Shown in pieces: positions 25,354 through 34,333 of a stretch of DNA of 64,000 nucleotides. The notes below the pieces were generated by a model. That model saw nothing but the letters and a program-made list of their open reading frames with translations, did not search any database and had not been told where the DNA came from. Each line of letters opens with the position of its first letter. Within the stretch, counting starts at the first letter, position 1. The translations under genes were made by a program, and so were the position numbers. Source of the DNA: Roseivirga pacifica (GTDB lineage: Bacteria; Bacteroidota; Bacteroidia; Cytophagales; Cyclobacteriaceae); assembly GCF_900111145.1 (NCBI RefSeq), contig NZ_FOIR01000003.1, positions 62,001 through 126,000 of the forward strand, written 5' to 3'.

Positions 25354-25743
25354 ATGAGGCTGCACATTATGTTCTTTCTATTGGTATTTATTGCTGCCAG
25401 TTGCAAGCACTCACCACCACAAACCAAGAACGTTCGAGTACATACCAGCCTCCCTCCTCACTATCCCGGTGGTACAGCAGCTTGGCATAACCATGTGCGC
25501 AGCATCATTTACCGCCCCAAAGTAGATGGACGGATTTATACAGGAGTTGTATTTCTCAATTTTTTGGTAAAAACTGATAGCACTGTAAGCGACACTCAAG
25601 TGGTAAGAGGCATTCACCCGACCTATGATAGTCTTGCCGTAAGCATTCTTGCCAGTTCAGGGCCTTGGGTCCCTGCTACGGAAAAAGGCCAACCAGTAGA
25701 TGCACGTCAAGCCATAAGAATAGTCTTCCCCAGACTAAAATAA
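25354..25743 (+). CDS. TonB C-terminal-domain-like lipoprotein, tandem member 4 (most diverged)
   Basis: A 129-residue lipoprotein (MRLHIMFFLLVFIAASC, lipobox AASC) starting on the base after the stop of member 3. It keeps the framework of the domain: PPHYPGGTAAWHNHVRSIIYRP, GVVFLNFLVKTDSTVSDTQVVRGIHPTYDSLAVSILASSGPWVPATEKGQPV and AIRIVFP. The YP...A...G pattern and the Trp-x-Pro near the end are conserved. It closes the cluster. The gradient from near-identical (1 and 2) to diverged (3 and 4) suggests stepwise duplication. Confidence 0.75.
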   Translation: MRLHIMFFLLVFIAASCKHSPPQTKNVRVHTSLPPHYPGGTAAWHNHVRSIIYRPKVDGRIYTGVVFLNFLVKTDSTVSDTQVVRGIHPTYDSLAVSILASSGPWVPATEKGQPVDARQAIRIVFPRLK

Positions 25744-25794
25744 GCTTGATTAGCTCGCAGGTTTTATCAACTTTGTAAAACCTAATCATGCCAC

Positions 25795-26379
25795 ATGAAG
25801 CTTGTAAAGCGAACTTTTCTAACCACATGCATTTGCTTATTGTGCTATACACAAGCCTTTGCCCAAACCAAGTTTGAGCGAGAATATCGTGTTAAAACCA
25901 ATGAAGTTCCGGCAAGAGCCATTGCCTTTATTAACTGGCAAACCAGCTACGGCAAAATAAGATGGTACTACGAAGAAAACTTTGAGGCCAATGCTTATGA
26001 GGGTAAACTAAAGATCAACAAGCAAAAGTACAGTATAGAGTTTGACACGCTCGGAAACCTGCAGGATATTGAAGTTGAGCTTAATGTAAAGAGGATTGAT
26101 TCACCGGTCTTGGATGAAATCAAACAATCCCTCAGCGAAAAATTCGATAGATATAAAATTATTCGGCTGCAACAACAATTCAGCGGTAACATTAAAAGTC
26201 TAAGTTCTTTCTTACAAACCCCAAGCCCCACCGACAGCTATGTGGTTCGATACGAAATGACGATTAAGGGCAAAAAGAATGGTAGTCGTGAACTTTACGA
26301 AGTCACCTTCAACTCGGCTGGAGAAGTAATAAATGTCTCAACTATTGTTTCGCGAAACACCGACAACCTTGAGTACTAA
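25795..26379 (+). CDS. Exported protein of unknown function, PepSY-like
   Basis: A 194-residue protein with a signal peptide (MKLVKRTFLTTCICLLCYTQAFAQ). The mature part alternates strands and helices (EVPARAIAFINWQ; KIRWYYEENFEANAYEGKLKINKQKYSIEFDTLGNLQDIEVEL; LDEIKQSLSEKFDRYKIIRLQQQF), reminiscent of the PepSY-like/DUF2874 fold of small Bacteroidota periplasmic proteins. No catalytic residues are evident. Its 3' end overlaps the next gene, so they are probably a pair. Confidence 0.6.
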   Translation: MKLVKRTFLTTCICLLCYTQAFAQTKFEREYRVKTNEVPARAIAFINWQTSYGKIRWYYEENFEANAYEGKLKINKQKYSIEFDTLGNLQDIEVELNVKRIDSPVLDEIKQSLSEKFDRYKIIRLQQQFSGNIKSLSSFLQTPSPTDSYVVRYEMTIKGKKNGSRELYEVTFNSAGEVINVSTIVSRNTDNLEY

Positions 26380-27055
26380 AAAGCTGTTGATTTTATTGTT
26401 TGCCTTAAGTATCCGTAGTGCTTTGGCTCAGAGCACCTACCTCATTGGCACGCTTCCGAGTGTCAATATCAGCACCAATTTGAACGAAAACTACGGGCTG
26501 AATTTTAAATCTGAGTTCCGACAAATTTTTGCCGCAGGCTTTATGGGCGATGAACCGATCTTCGATCACCGCTACATTCACACCGATTTGTCTATTATGG
26601 CTTCCAGGAAAGTTGGCACCGAAAACAAAGTGGCTTTTGGCTATCTTATCCGCATGCGAGAAGATGGTGAAAACTTGCATCGACTTACGCAACAGATTGC
26701 CCTAATGAGCCACATTAACGGACTAAGACTAGCACATAGAATTAGAACGGATGAAACTTTTCATGCAAATGGAGAGCCAAGGTTTAGGCTACGCTACAGG
26801 GCTGCTTCCGACTTTGCATTGAACGGAGCAACTATTGACCCTCGCGAATTCTATATTAAGCTCACAAACGAATACGTGAACGATTGGCAAGGTGGAAACT
26901 ACAGCCTGGAAGTACGTGTAACACCGCTACTAGGCTATGCCATAAACGATGCTAACAAACTTGAAATAGGTTTAGACTACCGAATTGGTTCGGTACTAAA
27001 AGACATAAACACAAACAGCTTTTGGGCTATGATCAATTGGTATTTAAAGCTTTAG
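26333..27055 (+). CDS. DUF2490 family outer-membrane-type protein
   Basis: Up to 240 residues of beta-barrel character: alternating amphipathic strands with aromatic ends (YGLNFKSEFRQIF, NKVAFGYLIRMRE, LRLAHRIRTDETFH, PRFRLRYRAASDFAL, NYSLEVRVTPLLGYAI) and C-terminal NSFWAMINWYLKL, as in DUF2490. Starting at the ATG 26333 it overlaps the preceding gene by 47 nt. A TTG at 26369 (LSTKKLLILLFALSIRSALAQ) gives a cleaner signal peptide and a smaller overlap. The 3' end overlaps the convergent fadD by four bases. Confidence 0.7.
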   Translation: MSQLLFRETPTTLSTKKLLILLFALSIRSALAQSTYLIGTLPSVNISTNLNENYGLNFKSEFRQIFAAGFMGDEPIFDHRYIHTDLSIMASRKVGTENKVAFGYLIRMREDGENLHRLTQQIALMSHINGLRLAHRIRTDETFHANGEPRFRLRYRAASDFALNGATIDPREFYIKLTNEYVNDWQGGNYSLEVRVTPLLGYAINDANKLEIGLDYRIGSVLKDINTNSFWAMINWYLKL

Positions 27056-28725
27056 TTAGCTTTCGCCTCTTCCATTTCTTTGAGTTTTCTGCGTAGAATT
27101 TTACCCACATTAGACTTTGGCAATTCATCTACAAACTCAATATGTTTCGGCTTTTTATACCCTGTTAATTCATGCTCGCAATATTCACGCAGCTCTTCTT
27201 CCGTTAATGATGGATCGGACTTGACGATGAATGCTTTTACGCACTCATTAGAATGTGGATGCGGCACACCAATCACGGCTACTTCAAGCACTTTTGGATG
27301 GTCCACGATTACATTTTCCACCTCATTTGGGTAAACATTAAAGCCGGAAACGTTGATCATATCTTTCTTACGATCTACAATCTTGAAAAAACCCTCTTCG
27401 TCCATCATACCGATGTCACCGGTTCTAAACCACTCTTTATTGAAGAAAACGCCTTCATTATCTTGGTTCCAATAGCCGCTCATTACCTGAGGTCCTCTGA
27501 CACAGATTTCACCTATCTCACCTTGCTTTAGTTGCTCCCCTGCTTCGCTAAAAATAGCCAACTCAGTAGAAGATACCGGTAAACCAATTGTGCCCATTTT
27601 ATGGGTGCCATCCAATGGATTACAGCTTACCACTGGTGCAGTTTCACTCAGTCCGTAACCTTCTACCAATGGTGAATTGGTCATTTCTTGCCACTTTTTA
27701 GCCACAAAGTCTTGCACTGCCATTCCACCACCAATGGCGCCCTTTAAGTGAGTCCAATCAACCTCCTTAACATTTGGCTGGCTGAGCAAACCATTGAAGA
27801 GCGTATTCACTCCTGTAAATAGCGTGAACTTGTGTTTCTTTAGTTCTTTGATAAAGCCCGGCATATCGCGCGGATTGGTAATAAGCACGTTTTTGGCACC
27901 AATGTGCATCATAAATGTGCCGTTTACATTTAGCGCAAAAATATGGTACAACGGAATTGCGGTAATCATCAAATCAGTTTGGCCGGCCTGTAAAAGCGGA
28001 CGGAACCATTCATTGATTATTGCAGTATGCGCCACCACATTACTGTGTGAAAGCGTTGCTCCTTTTGATACGCCCGTGGTTCCACCAGTATACTGCAAAA
28101 ATGCAGTATCCGAAGGGCTCATTGCAGGTTCTGTATACTTCATGCGAGCACCCGCTTTTAGTACATCCTTCCATTTAAGTGCTCCTTTAAGGCTGTAGGC
28201 AGGCACCATCTTTTTTACATGCTTCACCACAAGGTTTACAATGCTGCCTTTAAACCCACCAAGTTCATCACCCAATCCGGTAACAATCACATGTTCAATT
28301 TTCGTTTCGTGAAGAATCTCTTCTAAACTATGGGCAAAATTGGCAACAATGACAATGGCTTTTACTTCGGCATCGTTAAACTGATGCTCCATTTCTCGCG
28401 GTGTATAAAGTGGGTTGGTATTCACCACAATACAACCTGCCTTAAGCGCACCAATTAACGCAATAGGATACTGCAAACAGTTAGGCATCTGCAGGGCAAT
28501 CCTATCCCCCTTTTTCATCCCTAGTTTTTGTTGTAGATAAGCTGCAAAGAAATCGGAACGCTGATCTATCTCATGGTAAGTAAGCGACTTACCCATGTTT
28601 TCAAAAGCCTCTCTGCTACCAAAGCTCTTAAAGGCCTTTTTGAACAGTTCTAGCAAATGATCTGGCTGGTTCTCACTAATTTCTGCAGGAATCCCCTTAG
28701 GGTATCTATTAATCCAAGGATGCAT
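27052..28725 (-). CDS. fadD: Long-chain-fatty-acid--CoA ligase
   Basis: A 557-residue AMP-forming acyl-CoA synthetase with all core motifs: the ATP-binding loop YTGGTTGVSKGAT, the GYGLSETAPV adenine motif, GEICVRGPQVMSGYW, RTGDIG, the linker DRKKDMINVSGFNVYPNEVE and the C-terminal catalytic Lys region (PKSNVGKILRRKL). It activates fatty acids for beta-oxidation or lipid synthesis. It is cytoplasmic and full length. A TATATTTG box lies 29 nt upstream on the minus strand. Confidence 0.92.
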   Translation of the reverse strand: MHPWINRYPKGIPAEISENQPDHLLELFKKAFKSFGSREAFENMGKSLTYHEIDQRSDFFAAYLQQKLGMKKGDRIALQMPNCLQYPIALIGALKAGCIVVNTNPLYTPREMEHQFNDAEVKAIVIVANFAHSLEEILHETKIEHVIVTGLGDELGGFKGSIVNLVVKHVKKMVPAYSLKGALKWKDVLKAGARMKYTEPAMSPSDTAFLQYTGGTTGVSKGATLSHSNVVAHTAIINEWFRPLLQAGQTDLMITAIPLYHIFALNVNGTFMMHIGAKNVLITNPRDMPGFIKELKKHKFTLFTGVNTLFNGLLSQPNVKEVDWTHLKGAIGGGMAVQDFVAKKWQEMTNSPLVEGYGLSETAPVVSCNPLDGTHKMGTIGLPVSSTELAIFSEAGEQLKQGEIGEICVRGPQVMSGYWNQDNEGVFFNKEWFRTGDIGMMDEEGFFKIVDRKKDMINVSGFNVYPNEVENVIVDHPKVLEVAVIGVPHPHSNECVKAFIVKSDPSLTEEELREYCEHELTGYKKPKHIEFVDELPKSNVGKILRRKLKEMEEAKAN

Positions 28726-28753
28726 TATCTCTTTCTTAAAGTTTGGGCTGTCT

Positions 28754-28761
28754 CAAATATA
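28754..28761 (-). promoter_or_regulatory. -7 box for fadD
   Basis: TATATTTG on the minus strand matches TAnnTTTG. A TTG lies upstream at 28777-28779, but with a spacer of only 15 nt, shorter than the usual 17-18. Confidence 0.45.
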
Positions 28762-28823
28762 AAAGAAATGCCGTGGCAATCGATTGTAGCCACAAAAAAA
28801 TCATTTCCACGCCTTCAATTTAT

Positions 28824-30206
28824 TTATTCCTCGGCAAAATAAAGGTCTAGCAGTGTGCGGGTTTCTGGCAGCGAAGGTTTAGGTGCAAAAACACTTACAA
28901 TATTAAAGTCGCTGTCAATCAACAAGTAGCGTGGAATGGTGATCACCTTGTAGTCACTTAAGTCCAGTCGGTTAATCAAATACTCCTTCTCTTTTGGCAA
29001 ATTATGCGTGGTCAGGTACTTCTGCCACTGCTCCAAATTAGTGTCGATTGAAACAGGCACAAAAGCCACATTTTTACCTGCATAGTCTGCTTTTAGCTGC
29101 TCAAATGCAGGCAGTTCTTCTATACATGGGCCACACCAAGTTGCCCAAAGATCTACGTAAATGAGCTTGCCTTTAAAATTAGAAAGTGGCACCTCCTCAC
29201 CTAGTGCATTGGCAAATACAACGTCCATAGCTCGCTTGCCTGGTATTAGCTTTTCATACTCGGCCAATTTTGCCTGCACCATCTCCTTATATTCGGCTGA
29301 ATGCTCTGCGGCCATAAAGTTATTGGCCTGCTGCTGAATGTTTTCCGTCAGCCCTTCTAATTCCATTTGCTTTACCAGTGCCCCCAGCGCATCATATTCG
29401 TTCATAAATGCAGTGAATTTCAGCCCGCTAAAAATCCCATTCTCGTGCATTTGCGCATCCACAAATTCATACATCATATCTCTAAAGTTGGGGTGCTTCA
29501 TGTAGTCGTCATCCATAATTCCTTCAGACAGTTCATTCAGCACTGATTTAGCTGACTGAAGCACCTCAAACTTTTGTGTTTCGGCCACATCCCAATACCC
29601 TTTGAACGAACCGTAGATCGGCATTGAAAGGATTGTGTTCATCTCGTCCAATTTTAGCCGCATCTCTTCGAGTGCTATAAACTCTTTCGGTGCATCCAAT
29701 TGATTTAGAAGCATGCGTCTTTCTTCCGTTTTTTCTTTAGCCAGATGAACGGTTTCCATTACGTCATCGGAATTCAGGTTGCTACCACCCTCTAAATAAG
29801 AACCACTTTTAGGGAAGGCCACACCACTTAAGTAGGCCTGTAAATGGGCGCACTCACCCTTAAAGACAGCTGCTTCGGGGTCGCGGTAATTCACTTCTAT
29901 GTACAGCTCACCCCCGGGTTGCAGATACAACTTATTTCTGCCGAGTGAAAAATAAGTTGGCTTGTTTAGATCAAAAGAAAGGCTAAAACTCCCTTGCTCA
30001 TCCGTTTCAATTTTATGGTCCTCCCCCAGACCAAAATCAGCCTCCAAAGCATTGGAATTAAGTATTCGAGAAGCGTTCCCCCAGTTAATCAGTTTACCAG
30101 AAAGCGTTACCTGATTGTTTGTAGATTCTGTTTTATTGCACGAAACTGCCACAGAAAAGGCAAGAAGACACAGGAATATACTGGAGTAGGATAAGCGAAT
30201 TCTCAT
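28824..30206 (-). CDS. TlpA-type thioredoxin-fold lipoprotein
   Basis: A 460-residue lipoprotein (MRIRLSYSSIFLCLLAFSVAVSC, lipobox AVSC). An N-terminal beta domain and a long helical middle (DUF4369-like layout) precede a C-terminal thioredoxin domain with LWATWCGPCIEELPAFEQL, so both active-site Cys are present, and the cis-Pro in TIPRYLLID. Such proteins reduce or exchange disulfides on envelope proteins. A TACTTTTG box on the minus strand (30211-30218) ends five bases before the ATG, which would make the transcript leaderless or nearly so. Confidence 0.85.
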   Translation of the reverse strand: MRIRLSYSSIFLCLLAFSVAVSCNKTESTNNQVTLSGKLINWGNASRILNSNALEADFGLGEDHKIETDEQGSFSLSFDLNKPTYFSLGRNKLYLQPGGELYIEVNYRDPEAAVFKGECAHLQAYLSGVAFPKSGSYLEGGSNLNSDDVMETVHLAKEKTEERRMLLNQLDAPKEFIALEEMRLKLDEMNTILSMPIYGSFKGYWDVAETQKFEVLQSAKSVLNELSEGIMDDDYMKHPNFRDMMYEFVDAQMHENGIFSGLKFTAFMNEYDALGALVKQMELEGLTENIQQQANNFMAAEHSAEYKEMVQAKLAEYEKLIPGKRAMDVVFANALGEEVPLSNFKGKLIYVDLWATWCGPCIEELPAFEQLKADYAGKNVAFVPVSIDTNLEQWQKYLTTHNLPKEKEYLINRLDLSDYKVITIPRYLLIDSDFNIVSVFAPKPSLPETRTLLDLYFAEE

Positions 30207-30340
30207 GTGTCAAAAGTAGCAAAACCCACCAAAAGCGCACTACCTCTTATACTTTTCCATCATCCAAAAATTCAGCTATGCCTTTTTAATATCCAGCTTA
30301 TTTTTCGAAATTGAATGTTGATAAACAACACAAACACAAC

Positions 30341-30766
30341 ATGTCGAAACACACACCCAAGGAGCTGGACTTGTTTCTTAACATCTCTAGTCACCTCACT
30401 GGCTTTAAGACCATTTCCCTACTCGGCACAGGAATGACCGAGACCTACTTTAACACTATTACTGCACATGTAAACCCAAATACGGTAGCTCTTTTTTACG
30501 AGGCCTGTGCTGAAATACTTGCTTTAGATGGTGATAATGCGATTAAAGACGCAATCAAAAACGAGCTAATCCCTGACGGGAACTACGCTGGTTTAGGTAA
30601 AAAAATCATCCTCATGTGGTATTTGGGTAATTGGGATAACGATGTTATTTCTGCACAAGCCTACACACAAGGCTTGGTTTGGGACGCTGCTGAGACCCAT
30701 CCCCCTGGTGCTAAACAACCAGGCTATGACTCTTGGAGAGAACGCCCAATTAAAGTTAACTGCTAA
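30341..30766 (+). CDS. Sorbitol/gluconate dehydrogenase-type small subunit
   Basis: The ATG at 30341 (MSKHTPKELDLFLNISSHLTGF) is preferred over the open frame at 30311. The ~141-residue protein matches the small subunit of membrane FAD dehydrogenases (FAD-SLDH/gluconate 2-dehydrogenase subunit 3 type): the N-terminal FLNISSHLTGF helix, the middle LIPDGNYAGLGKKIILMWYLGNWD and the end KQPGYDSWRERPIKVNC. Usual relatives carry a Tat or Sec signal; none is present. It is followed 12 nt later by the GMC flavoprotein gene, its expected catalytic partner. Confidence 0.75.
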   Translation: MSKHTPKELDLFLNISSHLTGFKTISLLGTGMTETYFNTITAHVNPNTVALFYEACAEILALDGDNAIKDAIKNELIPDGNYAGLGKKIILMWYLGNWDNDVISAQAYTQGLVWDAAETHPPGAKQPGYDSWRERPIKVNC

Positions 30767-30778
30767 ACACACACCATT

Positions 30779-32716
30779 ATGCAACAACAAACTCACGAAT
30801 ACGATGTGGTCATCGTAGGCTCTGGTATTGGTGGCTCCATTGTGGCCAAAACCTTAACGCAAGCAGGTAAAAAAGTGCTACTCTTAGAAGCTGGCCTCGA
30901 AGCAGGAATCGACTTTCAGAAAAAGGAAGCTTTTAATAACTACATGGGTTACTTGGACAAGTTTTATCAAACAGCCGCCAAAGTACCCAACTCGCCCTAC
31001 CCCAACTTAAAGGATGCACCTTCTCCAGATGTAATCGACATTGAAGCCATTGAGCCATGCAAACCGGCAACCAACGGTTATTTGGTGCAAGCCGGTCCAA
31101 TTCCTTTTGGTAGCGATGCTTGGCGTGGGCCAGGCGGCACTACGATGCACTGGCTGGGTTCAACCCCGCGCATGCTCCCCAACGATTTTAAAATGAAATC
31201 CCTATATGATGTTGGCGTGGATTGGCCTTTCGACTACGATGCACTGAAACCATATTACGAAATGGCTGAATTCGAAATTGGTGTGGCCGGCAATGTGGAT
31301 GAACAGAAAGGGCCAGATGTTTCGAAAGACAAAAACTATGGCAAGGACTATCACTTTCCAATGAAGAAAATTCCACAAAGCTACTTGGACGAAAAAGTGA
31401 TAGAAAAATTCCCAAAAGGATTTAAAGTTCACTTTAACGGAAAAGCCCATGACCTGGAATTTGTGAGCACTCCACAAGGAAGAAACTCTATTCCGAATCC
31501 CGAGTATCCATACAGCGATGTGGTGTGGAATGAAGACAAACATAAGCTTGAGCTTCAGTCGGATAAACGCTGGAACACCTTTACTAAGGGTTACGAAGCG
31601 GTACCAGATCAACAAACTACAAAATACACTCCGGTTGGGGCCGTATGGGACGATCACCAAGGACACAGATGTGAGGGAAACGCCAGTTGTGTTCCTATTT
31701 GCCCAGTACAGGCCAAGTACAATGCACTTAAAACTTTGCGCAAGTCAGATCCGAAATTGATTACAACGCAAACACAAGCAGTAGCCTCGAAAGTACTTAC
31801 AGACGAAAGCTCCGGAGATGTAATCGGCATTGAGTACAAAAAGTATGAAGATCCAAATTCTTCAGTTTTCGAAACGCACATTGCCAAAGGGAAAGTTTAT
31901 GTGTTGGCCGCTAACGCCATAGAAAATGCAAAAATCCTTTTGGCCTCTGGCATAGCCAATTCAAGCGACCAGGTAGGTAGAAACCTGATGGATCACATGG
32001 TAATGCTCACTTGGGGCTTGTTGCCGGAAAAAGGTTTTCCGTATAGAGGCCCTGGCTCTACCACCAACATACCTACCATGCGCGATGGGGATTTTAGAAA
32101 AGAACACGCAGCCTGCATCTCTCCTATTGACAATTGGGGCTGGGGCTGGCCTAAATTTTCGCCCGGATCGGATGTAGAAAATGCTGTAGCGGCAGGCATG
32201 TTTGGCAGGGAGTTGAAGTATCATATTAATGATGTAGTACCTCGCCAGTTGCTGCTTCATTTTGAGTGTGAGCAAACACCCGAACCAAACAATAGGGTGA
32301 CTATTGACCCCAACTATCTGGACAATTTAGGCAACTATCGTCCTGTAATCCACTACAGTGCTTCGGACTATATGAAGAAAGCCTTTGCAGAATATAAAAA
32401 GGTATCGGACCAAATTTTTGAAGCTGCAGGAGTTGAAGACTTTACTGAATACACTACCAGCCACCCCGATTATGCCGAATACGAGGGCAAAGTATACAAT
32501 TTCTGGGGTGCTGGCCATATTGTGGGCACCCACCGCATGGGCACCGACAAGGAAGAGTCGGTAGTAAATGAAAATGGTCAAACATGGGATCATCAAAACC
32601 TTTACCTAGTTGGCTGTGGTAATATGCCAACCCTGGGCACTTCAAACCCAACACTTACCATGTCGGCTTTGGCCTTTAAAACCTCCGAAGCCATACTTAA
32701 TCAACTAAAAGACTAA
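30779..32716 (+). CDS. GMC family FAD oxidoreductase (sorbitol/gluconate dehydrogenase large-subunit type)
   Basis: A 645-residue flavoprotein: the FAD-binding YDVVIVGSGIGGSIVAKTL at the N-terminus, ARG/GGT region DAWRGPGGTTMHWLGSTPR, a Cys-rich CEGNASCVPICPVQAKY that could host a cluster or disulfides, and the C-terminal catalytic region HIVGTHRMGTD...LYLVGCGNMPTLGTSNPTLTMSALAFKT. It probably oxidises a sugar, polyol or similar alcohol. No signal peptide is visible; export may depend on a partner, or the complex is cytoplasmic. Second gene of a three-gene operon. Confidence 0.88.
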   Translation: MQQQTHEYDVVIVGSGIGGSIVAKTLTQAGKKVLLLEAGLEAGIDFQKKEAFNNYMGYLDKFYQTAAKVPNSPYPNLKDAPSPDVIDIEAIEPCKPATNGYLVQAGPIPFGSDAWRGPGGTTMHWLGSTPRMLPNDFKMKSLYDVGVDWPFDYDALKPYYEMAEFEIGVAGNVDEQKGPDVSKDKNYGKDYHFPMKKIPQSYLDEKVIEKFPKGFKVHFNGKAHDLEFVSTPQGRNSIPNPEYPYSDVVWNEDKHKLELQSDKRWNTFTKGYEAVPDQQTTKYTPVGAVWDDHQGHRCEGNASCVPICPVQAKYNALKTLRKSDPKLITTQTQAVASKVLTDESSGDVIGIEYKKYEDPNSSVFETHIAKGKVYVLAANAIENAKILLASGIANSSDQVGRNLMDHMVMLTWGLLPEKGFPYRGPGSTTNIPTMRDGDFRKEHAACISPIDNWGWGWPKFSPGSDVENAVAAGMFGRELKYHINDVVPRQLLLHFECEQTPEPNNRVTIDPNYLDNLGNYRPVIHYSASDYMKKAFAEYKKVSDQIFEAAGVEDFTEYTTSHPDYAEYEGKVYNFWGAGHIVGTHRMGTDKEESVVNENGQTWDHQNLYLVGCGNMPTLGTSNPTLTMSALAFKTSEAILNQLKD

Positions 32717-32719
32717 ACC

Positions 32720-33934
32720 ATGAACTTATCATATCGCAAAAAGAACGACCCAAAAAGACAACAATTAATTCCTGAAGCAGAACAGCTTTTAGGCAGTGAA
32801 CTACGCTTTGAGGAAGAAATACTACTGGAGGCAGCAGAAACTGCGGCTGAAAAAAAGTCGCTAGAAGACCTTAAAAAAGACCTTCAAACCGCAATGGAAT
32901 TGGAGCTATCCACCATTCCACCCTATTTATCCGCACTCTACTCTATTAAAGAAGGAACGAATTTAGAGTCAGTGGAAATCATCAAAAGCGTTGTTATTGA
33001 AGAAATGCTACACATGGTAATGGTAGCCAACTTAATAAATGCAGTTGGTGGCACACCTGTAATTGGCCAATTTACGCCTGATTACCCCAGCAAATTGCCA
33101 GGCGATGTAATGCCACAGCTTACCGTGCCACTTGCCCCCTTTTCCATAGACTCCATTAGAACATTCGAGAAAATTGAGCACCCTGAAGGTGGCCTTCAGT
33201 TTCTCTCCGAAAAAGAGAAGAAAAAGATTCAGCAAACAGGCGCTGAAGGCTTTACCGGCATCGGAGAGTTTTACAAAGCCATAAAAGACGCCATGATAAA
33301 ACTGGAGGAAGAAGCCAAAGCAAAAGGCGAAACGATCTTCATCCCTAATCGAAATCAGGTTACCGATGAGCAATACTATGGCGCTGGCGGCAGAATTATA
33401 ACGGTAAGTAACCTTGATGATGCCATCCAATTAATTGACGAAATAGTAGGGCAAGGAGAAGGAACTTTAGGCACTATTTTCTCGCAAGACTACGACCCGC
33501 AAGATGACGACTATCAGGTATTTGGACCAGATGTTGAAGAGTACGCACATTACTTTAGGTTTAAAGAAATTCGCTACAGCAGATTCTATGCAGTAACTGA
33601 CTCGGCTCACCGCGACAGCCCGAACAAAGGTTTGCCTACTGGCCAGCCTTTTAAGGTTGACTGGAATGCCATTTATAACTTCAAACCCAATCCTCGGTTG
33701 TCATCCTTAGAAAAGGGAACAGCACTATACGACAAATCGCTCGAGTTTTGCAAAACCTACACCATGCTGCTCAAAAACATTAACGATGCCTGCAACGGTG
33801 AACCTGACTTATTAATTAAGGGCATTACGCTGATGTACGATCTAAAGTACAAAGCTCAAGAGCTAATGAAAATACCACTTGAAGATGGCATTCATACTGC
33901 AGGGCCTTGTTTCGAGCTTGTAGCATGTAACTAA
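32720..33934 (+). CDS. Ferritin-like domain protein (VioB/iminophenyl-pyruvate dimer synthase-type)
   Basis: The 404-residue protein contains a ferritin-like four-helix domain: DLKKDLQTAMELELSTIPPYLSALYSI with metal-type Glu residues, then SVVIEEMLHMVMVANLINAVGGTP (E-x-x-H). A second His/Glu-rich region follows (EEYAHYFRFKEIRY). The layout matches the PF12902-type ferritin-like domain found in natural-product enzymes such as VioB. Its gene starts three bases after the GMC stop, so it belongs to the operon. Its reaction here is unknown; a diiron oxidase coupled to the flavoprotein is a reasonable guess. Confidence 0.78.
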   Translation: MNLSYRKKNDPKRQQLIPEAEQLLGSELRFEEEILLEAAETAAEKKSLEDLKKDLQTAMELELSTIPPYLSALYSIKEGTNLESVEIIKSVVIEEMLHMVMVANLINAVGGTPVIGQFTPDYPSKLPGDVMPQLTVPLAPFSIDSIRTFEKIEHPEGGLQFLSEKEKKKIQQTGAEGFTGIGEFYKAIKDAMIKLEEEAKAKGETIFIPNRNQVTDEQYYGAGGRIITVSNLDDAIQLIDEIVGQGEGTLGTIFSQDYDPQDDDYQVFGPDVEEYAHYFRFKEIRYSRFYAVTDSAHRDSPNKGLPTGQPFKVDWNAIYNFKPNPRLSSLEKGTALYDKSLEFCKTYTMLLKNINDACNGEPDLLIKGITLMYDLKYKAQELMKIPLEDGIHTAGPCFELVACN

Positions 33935-33937
33935 CAA

Positions 33938-33966
33938 CAAAAGGCCAGCAAATTGCTGGCCTTTTG
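33938..33966 (+). terminator. Terminator of the GMC operon
   Basis: CAAAAGGCCAGC and GCTGGCCTTTTG form a 12-bp stem ending in a T-run, immediately after the ferritin-like gene. Confidence 0.85.
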
Positions 33967-34050
33967 TTCATCCACTAATGATACTAAATTCAAACAAACC
34001 TGTTCAGTATAGCTTGTGCTTGTCTCTAAAACTAACCTAATCAAATGCAA

Positions 34051-34072
34051 GGGCACCTAGAAAACGGTGCCC
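34051..34072 (-). terminator. Hairpin downstream of the first tRNA-like copy
   Basis: GGGCACC/GGTGCCC form a perfect 7-bp stem with an 8-nt loop, about 33 nt past the 3' end of the minus-strand RNA copy at 34105. Weak T-run (TTGCATTTG). Confidence 0.45.
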
Positions 34073-34104
34073 TAAACGACAAACATGTACTAACTTCAAT
34101 TGGC

Positions 34105-34213
34105 TGTAGGAGAAGGATTCGAACCTCCACGGAGTGGTTAGACCGATTGGCTTTATCCCAGAACCTCCACCCCCGAGAAAGGAGGGCACGGCTGCCTGTT
34201 TCGTCACCCTACA
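34105..34213 (-). ncRNA. Class II tRNA-like RNA, copy 1
   Basis: Read on the minus strand, 109 nt begin TGTAGGG and end TCCTACA, forming a 7-bp acceptor-like stem. A T-arm with the loop TTCGAAT, a three-pair D-arm (ACG, an AAACAGGCAGC loop, CGT) of the tRNA-Leu style and a 5-bp arm (CCCTC/GGGGG) with a 7-nt loop CTTTCTC can be drawn. Standard reading gives anticodon UUC with an unusual U at 37, which does not fit a Leu-type body. The variable region is about 42 nt, far longer than normal. No CCA is encoded. The surrounding 116 nt are identical in copy 2. It could be an odd tRNA, a tRNA mimic (YrlA-like) or another structured RNA. Confidence 0.55.
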
Positions 34214-34333
34214 GTGTAAAGATGCTCGCCTGCTACCTGCAGGAATTCCAGGTTTAAAACCTCAAGTCAAGCATCTCGTTTTTTCAAACTAAAAGTCTAT
34301 GATCTAAAATCTGACATCTAGTATCTAAAAAGC

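Noticed and set aside
34045-34257. 70-codon plus-strand ORF over the RNA copy
   Set aside because: It runs antisense through a perfectly duplicated structured RNA; the second copy does not preserve the same ORF ends.
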